The notes under the pieces were generated by a model. That model saw only the letters and a program-made list of their open reading frames with translations. It was not told the DNA's origin and searched no databases. Of a DNA stretch of 64,000 bases, positions 25,777 through 33,589 are shown piece after piece (the stretch's first letter is position 1; the number at the start of each line of letters is the position of its first letter). Source of the DNA: JASHVB01 sp035508435 (lineage in GTDB: Bacteria; Pseudomonadota; Alphaproteobacteria; Acetobacterales; Acetobacteraceae); assembly GCA_035508435.1 (NCBI GenBank), contig DATJNA010000220.1:1-64000 (forward strand). Direction: 5' to 3'. Made by a program: the position numbers and the translations under genes.

Positions 25777-26902
25777 TCAGCGTCGGCGGCTTGCCATCGA
25801 TGCGAACCGGCCAGGCGGGCATCTTGAAATCGCCGTGCGTGGGATGGTGGATGGTCTGCATGATGCCGCGTTGCTCGAACGTGGCATCGTTTTGCAACTC
25901 CATCGTGTCCAGCACCGCACCCGCCGGAATACCGGCATTGCCGACGGCGTTCATCGCCTCGTGCTTGGTGTGCTGGCGCGTCCAGGCGGCGATGATGGCA
26001 TCCACCTCTGCCTCGCGTTCAACGCGATCCGCCGGTGTGGCGTAGCGCGGATCGCGGAGCAAGTCCTCGCGGCCGACCAGCTTCAGCAGTCGGTCCCAAT
26101 GCTCCGGGTTGGCGCGGCTGGTCATGATGTAGACGTAGTCGTTCGGCCCGCCGGGCAGGCAGGGATACAGCCCCATCGGCGCGTTGTTCACGCCGGGCAC
26201 CTTGTCGCCGCCGCGCTGCGCCGGCTTGCCGGTCAGGCCCTGGGTGGCGAAGTTGATGCGCATGTAGTGCATGATCGCGTCCTGCATCGCGACCTGAAGA
26301 CGACGCCCCTGCCCGGTGATCTGGCGCTTGAACAATGCGCTGGCGACCGTGATCGCCATCAGCATGCCGGTACCGGTGTCGCCGAGGGAAATGCCTGGCC
26401 GGGTCGGCGGCCCGTCCGGATAGCCCGTCACACTGAACGTGCCGCCGCAAGCCTGTGCGATCATGTCGAAGGCGAGATTTTTCTGGTACGGGCTGCCCTC
26501 GCCGAAGCCTTTCACCGAGGCGTAGATGATGGCGGGGTTCAGTTCCCGCACCACGTCATAGCCGAGGCCCAGGCGCTCGATCGTGCCGGGAGCGAAATTC
26601 TCGACCGTGACATCGGCCTTGCGCAGCAGGTCCTTGACCAGGGCCAGCCCGCGGGGATGCTTCAAGTCCACCGCGAGGGATTTCTTGTTGGCGTTGAAGA
26701 CGTGGAAGTAATAGGGATCGGTGTCGGGCTTGCCGGGCTGGCGGCGGCGGCCGGGGTCGCCGAACTTCGGATTCTCGATCTTCACCACTTCCGCGCCCAT
26801 CCAGGCCAGCGCCTCGGTGCAGGACGGGCCGGCCTCAAACTGAGTGAAGTCGACGATGCGGACGCCGGAGAGAAGCTCGGCGTCGGCGAAGGGGGTATCC
26901 AT
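25664..26902 (-). CDS. CaiB/BaiF (family III) CoA-transferase
   Basis: A 412-residue family III CoA-transferase, moving CoA between carboxylic acids through an aspartyl-CoA thioester. It begins RIVDFTQFEAGPSCTEALAWMGAEVVKIENP (about 14-45) with the CoA-contact region NKKSLAVDLKHPRG near 68-85. The catalytic Asp is probably in PGISLGDTGTGM near residue 170. The C-terminal half is normal in length. Relatives include formyl-CoA:oxalate CoA-transferase, and the OxlT-like antiporter nearby makes an organic diacid plausible. ATG 26902 has AGGAG seven bases upstream. It is separated from the upstream gene block by 326 bp. Confidence 0.9.
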   Translation of the reverse strand: MDTPFADAELLSGVRIVDFTQFEAGPSCTEALAWMGAEVVKIENPKFGDPGRRRQPGKPDTDPYYFHVFNANKKSLAVDLKHPRGLALVKDLLRKADVTVENFAPGTIERLGLGYDVVRELNPAIIYASVKGFGEGSPYQKNLAFDMIAQACGGTFSVTGYPDGPPTRPGISLGDTGTGMLMAITVASALFKRQITGQGRRLQVAMQDAIMHYMRINFATQGLTGKPAQRGGDKVPGVNNAPMGLYPCLPGGPNDYVYIMTSRANPEHWDRLLKLVGREDLLRDPRYATPADRVEREAEVDAIIAAWTRQHTKHEAMNAVGNAGIPAGAVLDTMELQNDATFEQRGIMQTIHHPTHGDFKMPAWPVRIDGKPPTLITSPVLGQHTAAVLQSWLDMSNDDIAVLRTEAVVAGD

Positions 26903-27228
26903 GGGCTTTCTCCTGGCCGGAAGGATTTATTGCGGTCGGCGGAGACAGTGCCACAGCTTGTAGCATGGCCCAAGATGGCCTTATCGCGGAGGCCCCTGCG
27001 TTGTCGGCGCTTCTGACGGTGATCGACCAGGATCCGGTTTCGGTGCGGCGCGCACCGAAGCGCTGATGCGGGGCGCGCACGATACTCGCGGCGCGATCGC
27101 TGATACCACCTTGGGGAGGAGCCGACGCGTCAGACCGTCCTTGCAAGAACGCAGGGATGATCCCGCAGTCAGACGTCCCGCACGACGGACATGCATGATG
27201 CGGTCGCCGGCGTCGGGATGACGATGCG
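26903..27228. other. Intergenic region with nothing recognised
   Basis: These 326 bases separate the hydrolase gene end (27229) and the CoA-transferase start (26902), both on the minus strand. I find no convincing frame, repeat array or RNA fold. The CoA-transferase promoter is expected here, but no hexamer pair stands out. Confidence 0.5.
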
Positions 27229-28479
27229 TCACTCTCTCCCGCCCAGCTCTCCCAGGATCGGCAGCAGGTACTGGGCAAACAAAGGCGGGTTCTCGGCGAA
27301 CGGGAAATGGCCGATGCCCGCCATCGCCTGGAACCGCACGCCAGGAATTTTCGCCGCCGTCGCCTGCGAATGCTCGACGGTGCAGGAATAGTCGTATTCC
27401 CCGGTCAACATGAACAATGGCACGCGATTGGCATCGATGCGGTGGACGCGGTCGCGCGCGTCCCAGTCACCGGAATAAAACGCGATGTCGCCGAAGAACA
27501 CCGCCGGGCCTCCTTGTGCATAATGCCAGGTGACCGCCTCGACATAGTCCGCCGGGCTTTGCGGGGCGCATAGGGCGCGGATCCATTCCGGCACGAAAAA
27601 CGCCTGGTTGACCTGCGGATGTGCGGCCCAATGGGTCTGGCGGCGGTCGATCTTCTCGCTGGCCTCGCAGGCGATGATGCCGGCGAACGCTTCCGGATGC
27701 CGCAGCGCCAGTTCCAGGCAGATCTCGCCCGACATCGAGGCGCCGAGCACGACCGGGCGCCGCAATCCCGCCGCCTCGACGAAGGCCATGATCAGCGCGA
27801 CGTAAAGCTCGGTGTTGAGACGCCATGCGCCGGGGATCGCGTCTTCCGGCGGCGGCGACCTGCCGTGCCAGGGCAGGTCGAACGCCACCACCCGATGGCT
27901 GTCGGTAAGGCGCGCATCGGCCATCAGCCCGTGGAACTGCCGGCTGTCGGCGCCGGCGGTGTGCAGGCAGAGCAGGTCACGGCCCTGGCCGGCGGTCTCG
28001 CAATAGATCTGATAGCTTGTGCCGTGGACGCTGACCCGCAGGTATTGGCCCTGCGCATTTGGCACCGGCCGGGCGCCGCCGCGCGGCTGTAGCGAGACCG
28101 GCACGGGCAGCACGTTCCGCAGTGCCAGCCACTTGCCAACCTCCAGCACGCGGCGAACGACGTGGGCATGCTGCATGAAGGCGAGCTGGTCGCCGTCGAT
28201 GCCGAACTCCGGCACACGGTAGAGCATGGCGAAAATACCGTGATGGTGCCGTGCCGGCATGGGGGCTCGGAACTGCGCCCAGACCGCATCCGGGGCGCGC
28301 AGCGTGAAGGCCGGCGTGCCGCTTCCAGGCCGGACCCGCCCATCCGCCAGGCAGAAGCCGTGGACGGCATCGTTGCTCTGGATGGCGAAGCAGACGGACC
28401 ACGGGCCGGCCCAGGCAGCGAGCACTGCGTCCGCGGCACAGGCGTCGCGCCAGACGTGCGTTTCAGGGAAGCCGGTCAC
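27229..28479 (-). CDS. Alpha/beta hydrolase with an N-terminal SCP2-like domain
   Basis: A 416-residue two-part protein. Residues 1-140 (WSVCFAIQSNDAVHGFCLADGRV, then TLRAPDAVWAQFRAPMPARHHHGIFAM) resemble a sterol-carrier/SCP2-like substrate-holding fold. Residues 150-410 are an alpha/beta hydrolase with oxyanion LLCLHTAGADSRQFH, nucleophile elbow LGASMSGE (Ser), acid near MLTGEYDYSC and His in GIGHFPFAENPP. The start is a GTG whose last two bases are shared with the upstream TGA stop (GTGA), so it is translated by coupling with the dehydrogenase gene. The pairing of a lipid-binding-like domain with a hydrolase suggests a hydrophobic ester or C-C bond substrate. The N-terminal assignment is tentative. 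Confidence 0.78.
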   Translation of the reverse strand: MTGFPETHVWRDACAADAVLAAWAGPWSVCFAIQSNDAVHGFCLADGRVRPGSGTPAFTLRAPDAVWAQFRAPMPARHHHGIFAMLYRVPEFGIDGDQLAFMQHAHVVRRVLEVGKWLALRNVLPVPVSLQPRGGARPVPNAQGQYLRVSVHGTSYQIYCETAGQGRDLLCLHTAGADSRQFHGLMADARLTDSHRVVAFDLPWHGRSPPPEDAIPGAWRLNTELYVALIMAFVEAAGLRRPVVLGASMSGEICLELALRHPEAFAGIIACEASEKIDRRQTHWAAHPQVNQAFFVPEWIRALCAPQSPADYVEAVTWHYAQGGPAVFFGDIAFYSGDWDARDRVHRIDANRVPLFMLTGEYDYSCTVEHSQATAAKIPGVRFQAMAGIGHFPFAENPPLFAQYLLPILGELGGRE

Positions 28480-29369
28480 GCCGGGTCGATCACTTGCAGG
28501 ACGACCGGGTGGTACTCGTCGCCATGCCCCTGGCGTTCGGCCTCGCGCAACCGGTCCATTGCCAATTGCGCACCGGGCACGGCGACCCCGGCCGCCTCGG
28601 CCATCTCCAGCGCGTAGGACAGGTCCTTCATGGCATAGCGGGTGGAGAAGGCGCGCTGCGGAAACGCGCGCGGCAGCATCGACTTCATGCCATGGCTGCG
28701 CAGCACGAACGAATCGCCGGAGCCGAGGGCGATGGCGGGCAGCAGCAGGTCGGGCGGCACGCCGTTGCGACGGCCCAGGGCGATCGCTTCGGCGAGCGCG
28801 TGCGTGTTCTGAAACACCAGCATGTTGTTGAGGATCTTTACCACCTGGCCGCTTCCGACCGGGCCGCAATGCGTCACGTCGCTGCCCATGGTCTCGAGCA
28901 CCGGACGGACATGGGCGAATACTTGCTCGGATGCGCCGACCATGATGGAGAGCTCGCCCCGCGCTGCCGCCTCCCGCGTGCGCGCCACCGGCGCGTCGGC
29001 GAAGCCGATGCCACGTGCCGTCAGCCGCTCGCCGATCGCACGGGTCAGCGCCACCGGCGAGGTGCTGGTGTCCACGACGCATTGCCCCGCGCGCAGACCT
29101 TGCTCCAGCGCGCCGATCACCGCCTGCATCGCCTGGCCGTCGGGCAGCGAGAGCAAGATCAGGTCGCAGCGCTCGGCGAGCTGGGCAGGGGAAGCAGCTG
29201 CGACGCCGAATTCCGCGAGGCGGGCGAGCGGCTCGGGGCGCAGGTCATGGGCGAGAACCGGACGGCCGGAGCGGCGGGCGAGATGGCCACACATCGGCTC
29301 CCCCATCACGCCGAGGCCGATGAACCCGATGGTGGCGATCGGCCGCAAGGCGGGTTGCGTTGTGGGCAT
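28476..29369 (-). CDS. NAD(P)-dependent beta-hydroxyacid dehydrogenase (3-hydroxyisobutyrate dehydrogenase family)
   Basis: A 297-residue member of the 3-hydroxyisobutyrate/tartronate semialdehyde dehydrogenase family. It has the Rossmann loop IGFIGLGVMGEPMCGHLA, the substrate motif DAPVARTREAAARGELSIMVG (family DAPVSGG is altered: SGG reads ART), and catalytic Lys in GSGQVVKILNNMLVF near residue 170. The change in the substrate-binding DAPVSGG block suggests a different acid from its paralogue at 38415. I chose ATG 29369, which follows GGGAGG eight bases upstream; ATG 29399 would add ten residues. It is coupled by GTGA to the downstream alpha/beta hydrolase gene. Confidence 0.85.
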   Translation of the reverse strand: MPTTQPALRPIATIGFIGLGVMGEPMCGHLARRSGRPVLAHDLRPEPLARLAEFGVAAASPAQLAERCDLILLSLPDGQAMQAVIGALEQGLRAGQCVVDTSTSPVALTRAIGERLTARGIGFADAPVARTREAAARGELSIMVGASEQVFAHVRPVLETMGSDVTHCGPVGSGQVVKILNNMLVFQNTHALAEAIALGRRNGVPPDLLLPAIALGSGDSFVLRSHGMKSMLPRAFPQRAFSTRYAMKDLSYALEMAEAAGVAVPGAQLAMDRLREAERQGHGDEYHPVVLQVIDPA

Positions 29370-29489
29370 TGGCGCTGCCTCCCTGCCAGCAGCGGCCATT
29401 GTCTTGCGGCATCGCCGAGCGTGTCAAAGCGGGCTTCCGAGTCGCGAAACTACGTGGGCGGCAGCACTCGCTATCGATTAAGCATTGTT

Positions 29490-29547
29490 CATTGCGAGGA
29501 CCGCCTCCGCGGTCATTGCGAGGACCGCCTCCGCGGTCATTGCGAGG
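29490..29547. repeat. 24-bp direct repeat of REP type (2.4 copies)
   Basis: CATTGCGAGGACCGCCTCCGCGGT is repeated exactly at 29490-29513 and 29514-29537, followed by a third partial copy (CATTGCGAGG). Each unit holds an ACCGCCTCCGCGGT palindrome. A reversed CGCAATGAC follows at 29562-29570. It belongs to the CATTGCGAG repeat type also seen at 34366, 49190-49397 and 60862-60960. It lies upstream of the E1 operon promoter. Confidence 0.8.
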
Positions 29548-29660
29548 CCCCGGCGGGGCATCGCAATGACGCGGGGGCGAACCGCGTCGCACGTCTCCGA
29601 GTCTGGAGATCCGGGTGCTTCTGTATGGCGACAACTGGACAATTCCGGTGCCCGCTGCAT

Positions 29661-29674
29661 TTGATCTAAGTCAA
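29661..29674 (+). promoter_or_regulatory. FNR/FixK-type box upstream of the E1 alpha gene
   Basis: TTGATCTAAGTCAA matches the TTGAT-N4-ATCAA dyad of FNR/FixK/Dnr regulators at 9 of 10 half-site bases. Its centre (29667.5) is about 30 bp before CATAAG (29695-29700), a plausible -10, which is class II spacing with a start of transcription near 29709. The E1 alpha ATG lies at 29743. This would place the TPP-enzyme/cytochrome operon under low-oxygen or redox control. Confidence 0.55.
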
Positions 29675-29742
29675 TGACCGTCTGCCGACCCCTCCATAAG
29701 GTTACCAACTCGTAAGCCGACTCTATGGATGGGAGAAACGCG

Positions 29743-30969
29743 ATGACCGACACGACTCTGGCGTCGTCGGAGACGCTGGCTCTCGAGCAGCGTGACAAGC
29801 CGATGTCCACGCCACGGCGAGGCTTCCTTGCGGGGCTTGCCGGGGCCGGGGCGGCCATTGCCCTGTCCCGCACCGCGCGGGCCGACGATTGGCCGGTGCC
29901 GTTTGCTGCCGGCGATCTGACCAACGACCAACTGATCGGCATGTTCACCACGATCTGCCGCATCCGCTGGCATGAGCGGACGATGGCCGACAAGATGCTG
30001 ACCGATCCGAACTATCGCGGCTACGACCACTTCTATGCCGGGCAGGAAGCGGTCGCCACCGGCGTTTGCGCCGCGCTGCGCAACAAGGGCGACTTCACCG
30101 AAGTCGACTACGTGTTCAGCAGCCACCGCTCGACCGGCCATGCCATTGCCAAGGGCGTGGACATGAAGGCCATGGCCACTGAGAACGACTTCCGCGCCGG
30201 CGGCCTGAATAGTGGTTACGGTGGGGAAATGCATTTGTGCGATCCCACCTGCGGCTATATCGGTGCCGACGGCATGATCGGCCCGGCGCCGCCCATCGCC
30301 ACCGGCGCGGCGTTCGGCATCAAGGCGCGCGGCAGCAAGCAGGTGTCGGTCGTATTCGGCGGTGACGGCACCTATGCCACGCCGCATTTCCATGCGGCGT
30401 TGAATAACGCGACGATGCTGAAGCTGCCGTTCATCTATGTGCTGGAGAACAACCTCTATCACCAGTACGCGCACTACTCGATCTCCTGCCCGATGAAGGA
30501 CATCGCGGAAGCCGCGCGTCCGTATGGCATTCCCGGCGTGGTGGTGGACGGGCAGGACGTGGTCCAGGTCTACAACGCAGCGAAGATCGCGGTGGAGCGC
30601 GCCCGCAATGGCGATGGCCCGACCCTGATCGAGGCCAAGACCTACCGTTACTACAACCACTGGGGTGCGCCTGGCGCCAAGCCGGGCGAGCTCGGTGCGT
30701 TCGGCTATGACCCGCTGGCGATCTCCTCGTTCCGCCCGGAAAAGGAGCTGCGCGAGTGGCTGGGGCGCGACCCGCTGGTGATCGCCCGCGAGACCTTCAT
30801 CACCTGGAAGGTGTTCGACCGCGCCAGGGCGGACGCGATCGAGGCAGCCGCCAAGCAGGAGGCCGTCGAAGCCTTCGCCTGGTCCGACAAACAGCCCTTC
30901 TGCCAGCCGGAGGATGGACTGAAGCACGTGTTCGTCTCCGGCACCGTTGAACCGCGGCAGTTTGTCTGA
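29743..30969 (+). CDS. TPP-dependent dehydrogenase E1 component, alpha subunit, with Tat signal peptide
   Basis: A 408-residue E1 alpha of the pyruvate/acetoin/branched-chain 2-oxoacid dehydrogenase type. It carries active-site His in DHFYAGQEAV (near 96), the SHRSTGHAIAKG block, and the TPP/Mg motif from GDGTYATPHF (207-209 GDG) to ENN (235-237). The activation loop reads YRYYNHWGAPG. Unusually, residues 22-47 form a complete twin-arginine signal: STPRRGFLAG, hydrophobic core, then ARA before DDWP. Normal E1 enzymes are cytoplasmic. GGGAG at 29731-29735 supports ATG 29743; ATG 29803 would still keep the signal. It is the first gene of an operon with E1 beta and two cytochromes c, with no E2 or E3 present. 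The substrate is unknown. Confidence 0.87.
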   Translation: MTDTTLASSETLALEQRDKPMSTPRRGFLAGLAGAGAAIALSRTARADDWPVPFAAGDLTNDQLIGMFTTICRIRWHERTMADKMLTDPNYRGYDHFYAGQEAVATGVCAALRNKGDFTEVDYVFSSHRSTGHAIAKGVDMKAMATENDFRAGGLNSGYGGEMHLCDPTCGYIGADGMIGPAPPIATGAAFGIKARGSKQVSVVFGGDGTYATPHFHAALNNATMLKLPFIYVLENNLYHQYAHYSISCPMKDIAEAARPYGIPGVVVDGQDVVQVYNAAKIAVERARNGDGPTLIEAKTYRYYNHWGAPGAKPGELGAFGYDPLAISSFRPEKELREWLGRDPLVIARETFITWKVFDRARADAIEAAAKQEAVEAFAWSDKQPFCQPEDGLKHVFVSGTVEPRQFV

Positions 30970-31041
30970 ACCGGGGGCGTCGCGGCTGCCCCGCGGCCGC
31001 GACGACCGCCTCGGGCATCGCATAGAATCAGGAGACGTACC

Positions 31042-32013
31042 GTGCCACAGAAGAGCTGGATGTATTCCGTCCTCGAAGCCGTGCAACACGAGATGCGGCA
31101 GAGCAAGGACATGGTCTGGCTGTACGAGCTGACCGCCCCGGTCGCCTCGACGCCAGGCAAGCCGGTGATCAACCTGGAACGAGAGTTCGGCCGCACCCGC
31201 GTGTGCAATACCGGCATCGACGAGATGTGGTATGCCGCCTGCACCCTGGGTGCCGGCCTGGTCGGGGTGAAGGCGGTGACCTACATCCCCTACCAGGGCA
31301 ACTGCATGTGCTTCCAGATCATCCAGAACCATGCGGGCAAGTTGCACTACATGACCGGCGGCAAGGCGAAGTTGCCGATCGTCTACATCCTGGAAATGAC
31401 CGGCCAGACTCCAGGCTTCGCCGGCCAGCACTCGGACTACGAGATCGACACCTATTACTCGCACATCCCCGGCGTGAAGACGGTGGTGCCATCAACGCCG
31501 TACGACGCCAAGGGCATGATGGTGTCCGCCATGCGCGACCCGAACCCGGTCGTCTATCTCTATCCGGCCGGGCTGCGCGACCTGATGGAAGAGGTGCCGG
31601 ACGATCAGTATGAGGTGCCGCTCGACAAGGCAGCCATTCGCACCACCGGCAGCGACATCACCATCGTCGGCTCCGGTGCCAGCATGCCGGACGTGATGGA
31701 TGCCACCAAGCAACTGCAAGGGATGGGCATGAAGGTCGAGGCGATCGACCTGCGCGGCCTGAAGCCGATGGACACCGAGACGCTGGTGGCATCGGTGCAG
31801 AAGACCAAGCGGCTGCTGACGGTCGACCAGTCCTACTACACGCTGTGCCCCGGCGCCGAAGTGATCGCGCGCGTGGCGGAGAATGTGGACGGCGCACGCT
31901 TCAAGCGGATCGCGTTCCCAGATGCGCCGCCGCCGGCCTCGCCGGAAATGTTCCTCTGGATGCGGCCGAACGCCAAGAACGTGGTCGCCGCGGCGAAAAA
32001 GCTGGTCGGCTGA
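31042..32013 (+). CDS. TPP-dependent dehydrogenase E1 component, beta subunit
   Basis: A 323-residue E1 beta with transketolase-like pyrimidine-binding and C-terminal domains. The catalytic Glu that activates TPP is in NTGIDEMW (E61), the conserved His in GQHSDYE (H130), followed by HIPGVKTVVPSTPYDAKGMM, a hallmark of the family. The C-domain reads SDITIVGSGASMPDVMDA and AIDLRGLKPMDTETLVASVQKTKRLLTVDQS. It has no signal peptide of its own, so it would leave the cell only as a complex with the Tat-tagged alpha subunit. The GTG start at 31042 has AGGAGA upstream. An unusual GNCMC Cys pair (88, 90) replaces the usual aromatic stretch. It lies 72 bp after E1 alpha. Confidence 0.88.
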   Translation: MPQKSWMYSVLEAVQHEMRQSKDMVWLYELTAPVASTPGKPVINLEREFGRTRVCNTGIDEMWYAACTLGAGLVGVKAVTYIPYQGNCMCFQIIQNHAGKLHYMTGGKAKLPIVYILEMTGQTPGFAGQHSDYEIDTYYSHIPGVKTVVPSTPYDAKGMMVSAMRDPNPVVYLYPAGLRDLMEEVPDDQYEVPLDKAAIRTTGSDITIVGSGASMPDVMDATKQLQGMGMKVEAIDLRGLKPMDTETLVASVQKTKRLLTVDQSYYTLCPGAEVIARVAENVDGARFKRIAFPDAPPPASPEMFLWMRPNAKNVVAAAKKLVG

Positions 32014-32099
32014 CGTGCATACGGCCGCGGTGCCCGTCGGCGCCGCGGCCGCCCACGCCCCCTCGCCTGCTCAACCCCTGCAAGAAAGGCCGATCCGAC

Positions 32100-32384
32100 A
32101 TGGACCAAGGCCAGGCCCTCGTTTCCTGCTCGCATTGCGGCAGCAGCGATCTGCGCAGTGAAACCGTCCGCTCGGCCTTCTGGCACGAGGATCGGCTGGT
32201 GGTCGTGGCCGGCATCCGCGCCTTGGTGTGCGGTGCCTGCCACGAGCAATTCTTCGATGACGACACGGCGGTGCGGCTCGATCTGCTGCGCGGCGCGGGG
32301 TTTCCACCGGAGCAAGCACAGAGCGAGCTGCGCGTGCCGGTGTTCGCGCTGTACGGCCGCCCGGCGACGGAGGCCGAACCATGA
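32100..32384 (+). CDS. Small CxxC/CxxC zinc-ribbon protein (YgiT-like)
   Basis: A 94-residue protein with a zinc ribbon: CSHC near residue 10 and CGAC near residue 44, then FFDDDTAVRLDLLRGAG. This resembles the YgiT/MqsA-type zinc-finger domain but without the helix-turn-helix part. It lies 86 bp after E1 beta and overlaps the first cytochrome gene by ATGA (32381-32384), so it belongs to the operon. Proteins of this type are usually antitoxins or metal-binding helpers. Here, with no toxin next to it, a regulatory or assembly role for the E1/cytochrome system is possible but unproven. Confidence 0.7.
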   Translation: MDQGQALVSCSHCGSSDLRSETVRSAFWHEDRLVVVAGIRALVCGACHEQFFDDDTAVRLDLLRGAGFPPEQAQSELRVPVFALYGRPATEAEP

Positions 32385-32944
32385 GAACGCCACGCAAAGC
32401 CGGTCGTGCCGAGCTTGTGGTCCTGGTGCTGCTGGTCAGCATGGTCGCGGCTTTCGCGCAGACCGACCACAGCTTCATGCCGAAGGGCGGCAACGTTCTG
32501 CTGCCGCAAATGTTTGCCAAGGCGCCCGACGCCGATGTGCACGCCGTTGTCAGCGCGAAGCATACCGCCGCCGAATGGCAGGACGTGCTGCGGCCGCGCA
32601 GCGAGGGCCTGAGCGATCAGGAACAACGCACCTTGGCCGCCTATCTCGCGACCAACATGCCGCTGCCGACGGACACGGCGGCGCATGCGAATGCCGCCAG
32701 TCTGTCCACCATCCTGCCGCCGGACGGCGATGAGCTGGCGTGGAACCATTGCGGCTCCTGCCATTCGCTGTTCACCGGCTATCTGGGGCAGAGCCGCGAC
32801 GTCACCGGCTGGCACAACATCTTCCTCTCGCCGTTCCACCGCGGCATCAAGATGACCGAGCAAGAGCGTGACACTTTCGCCGGCTATGCCGCCATCAACA
32901 TGCCGCTGCCACGGGAAAAAGTGCCGGAGGACCTACGGTTTTGA
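32381..32944 (+). CDS. Secreted mono-haem c-type cytochrome (operon copy 1)
   Basis: A 187-residue exported protein. A signal peptide (AELVVLVLLVSMVAAFA, residues 10-26) precedes a helical domain with KHTAAEW and LAAYLATNMPLP. One haem c attachment site CGSCH lies at 124-128. The C-terminus repeats the helix-plus-MPLP pattern (FAGYAAINMPLPREKVPEDLRF). A Met near MPLP or HRGIKM could be the distal haem ligand. I do not recognise a named family, but the next gene is a clear relative. It starts within the stop of the zinc-ribbon gene (ATGA). It is probably the periplasmic electron acceptor for the E1 enzyme, an inference from gene order and localisation. Confidence 0.82.
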   Translation: MRTPRKAGRAELVVLVLLVSMVAAFAQTDHSFMPKGGNVLLPQMFAKAPDADVHAVVSAKHTAAEWQDVLRPRSEGLSDQEQRTLAAYLATNMPLPTDTAAHANAASLSTILPPDGDELAWNHCGSCHSLFTGYLGQSRDVTGWHNIFLSPFHRGIKMTEQERDTFAGYAAINMPLPREKVPEDLRF

Positions 32945-32980
32945 GGCCTACCCGGGCACGATCATGCGGGAGACAGCATC

Positions 32981-33580
32981 ATGCGTAGATCTTGGTTGGG
33001 CGGATTGCTGGGCGCTGCCGTCATCGGCGGAACGGCCGCCGGTGCGATCGGCGCCCAGACCGGCGATGTCTTTGCCTTCATCCCCTCCGGTGGACGCACA
33101 CTGCTGAGCAATGTCCTGGCGACCAACCCGTCCGCCGACGTCACCAAGGCCATGCTGACAGGCAAACACACACCTGAGGAATGGCTTGCGGAGTTGCAGA
33201 GAGATGCCGGCACCGTCCCGGCATTGAAGAGCCTCGACGAGACCCAACTGAAGACGCTGGCCAGTTATCTATCATATCACATGCCGTTGCCGCCGGATCA
33301 GGGTGCCGACACCGCGAAGGCAGACTGGTCGAAGCAACTGCCGGTGGATGGCCGCGACATGGCGCTGACGCACTGTCAGTCCTGCCACATCATCACGGTG
33401 GTGGTGACTCAGGACCGCGCCCGGAACGCCTGGCTCGGCACCATGCACAAGCCCAGCCACATCGGCATCAAGCTGACCGAGCAACAGCGCGAGGAACTGG
33501 CGGACTACCTGGTGCTGAACGCGGGCATTCCGATCGACCAGATCCCCGAGGACCTGCGCGCGGGCGGGGCCACGTATTGA
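32981..33580 (+). CDS. Secreted mono-haem c-type cytochrome (operon copy 2)
   Basis: A 199-residue paralogue of the preceding cytochrome. A signal/anchor segment (LGGLLGAAVIGGTAAGAIGA, 6-25) is followed by FIPSGGRTLLSNVLA, which parallels FMPKGGNVLLPQMFA in copy 1. Then come KHTPEEW, LASYLSYHMPLP, the haem site CQSCH at 132-136, and a C-terminal LTEQQREELADYLVLN...IPEDLR block. The same architecture in both suggests tandem gene duplication and specialised roles, for example one partner for the enzyme and one for the terminal oxidase. A GGGAGA box precedes ATG 32981, 36 bp after copy 1. Confidence 0.82.
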   Translation: MRRSWLGGLLGAAVIGGTAAGAIGAQTGDVFAFIPSGGRTLLSNVLATNPSADVTKAMLTGKHTPEEWLAELQRDAGTVPALKSLDETQLKTLASYLSYHMPLPPDQGADTAKADWSKQLPVDGRDMALTHCQSCHIITVVVTQDRARNAWLGTMHKPSHIGIKLTEQQREELADYLVLNAGIPIDQIPEDLRAGGATY

Positions 33581-33589
33581 GTTGATCCA

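Noticed and set aside
29743..32013. Ordinary acetoin or pyruvate dehydrogenase operon
   Set aside because: No E2 or E3 gene is nearby, E1 alpha has a Tat signal, and cytochrome c genes follow instead.
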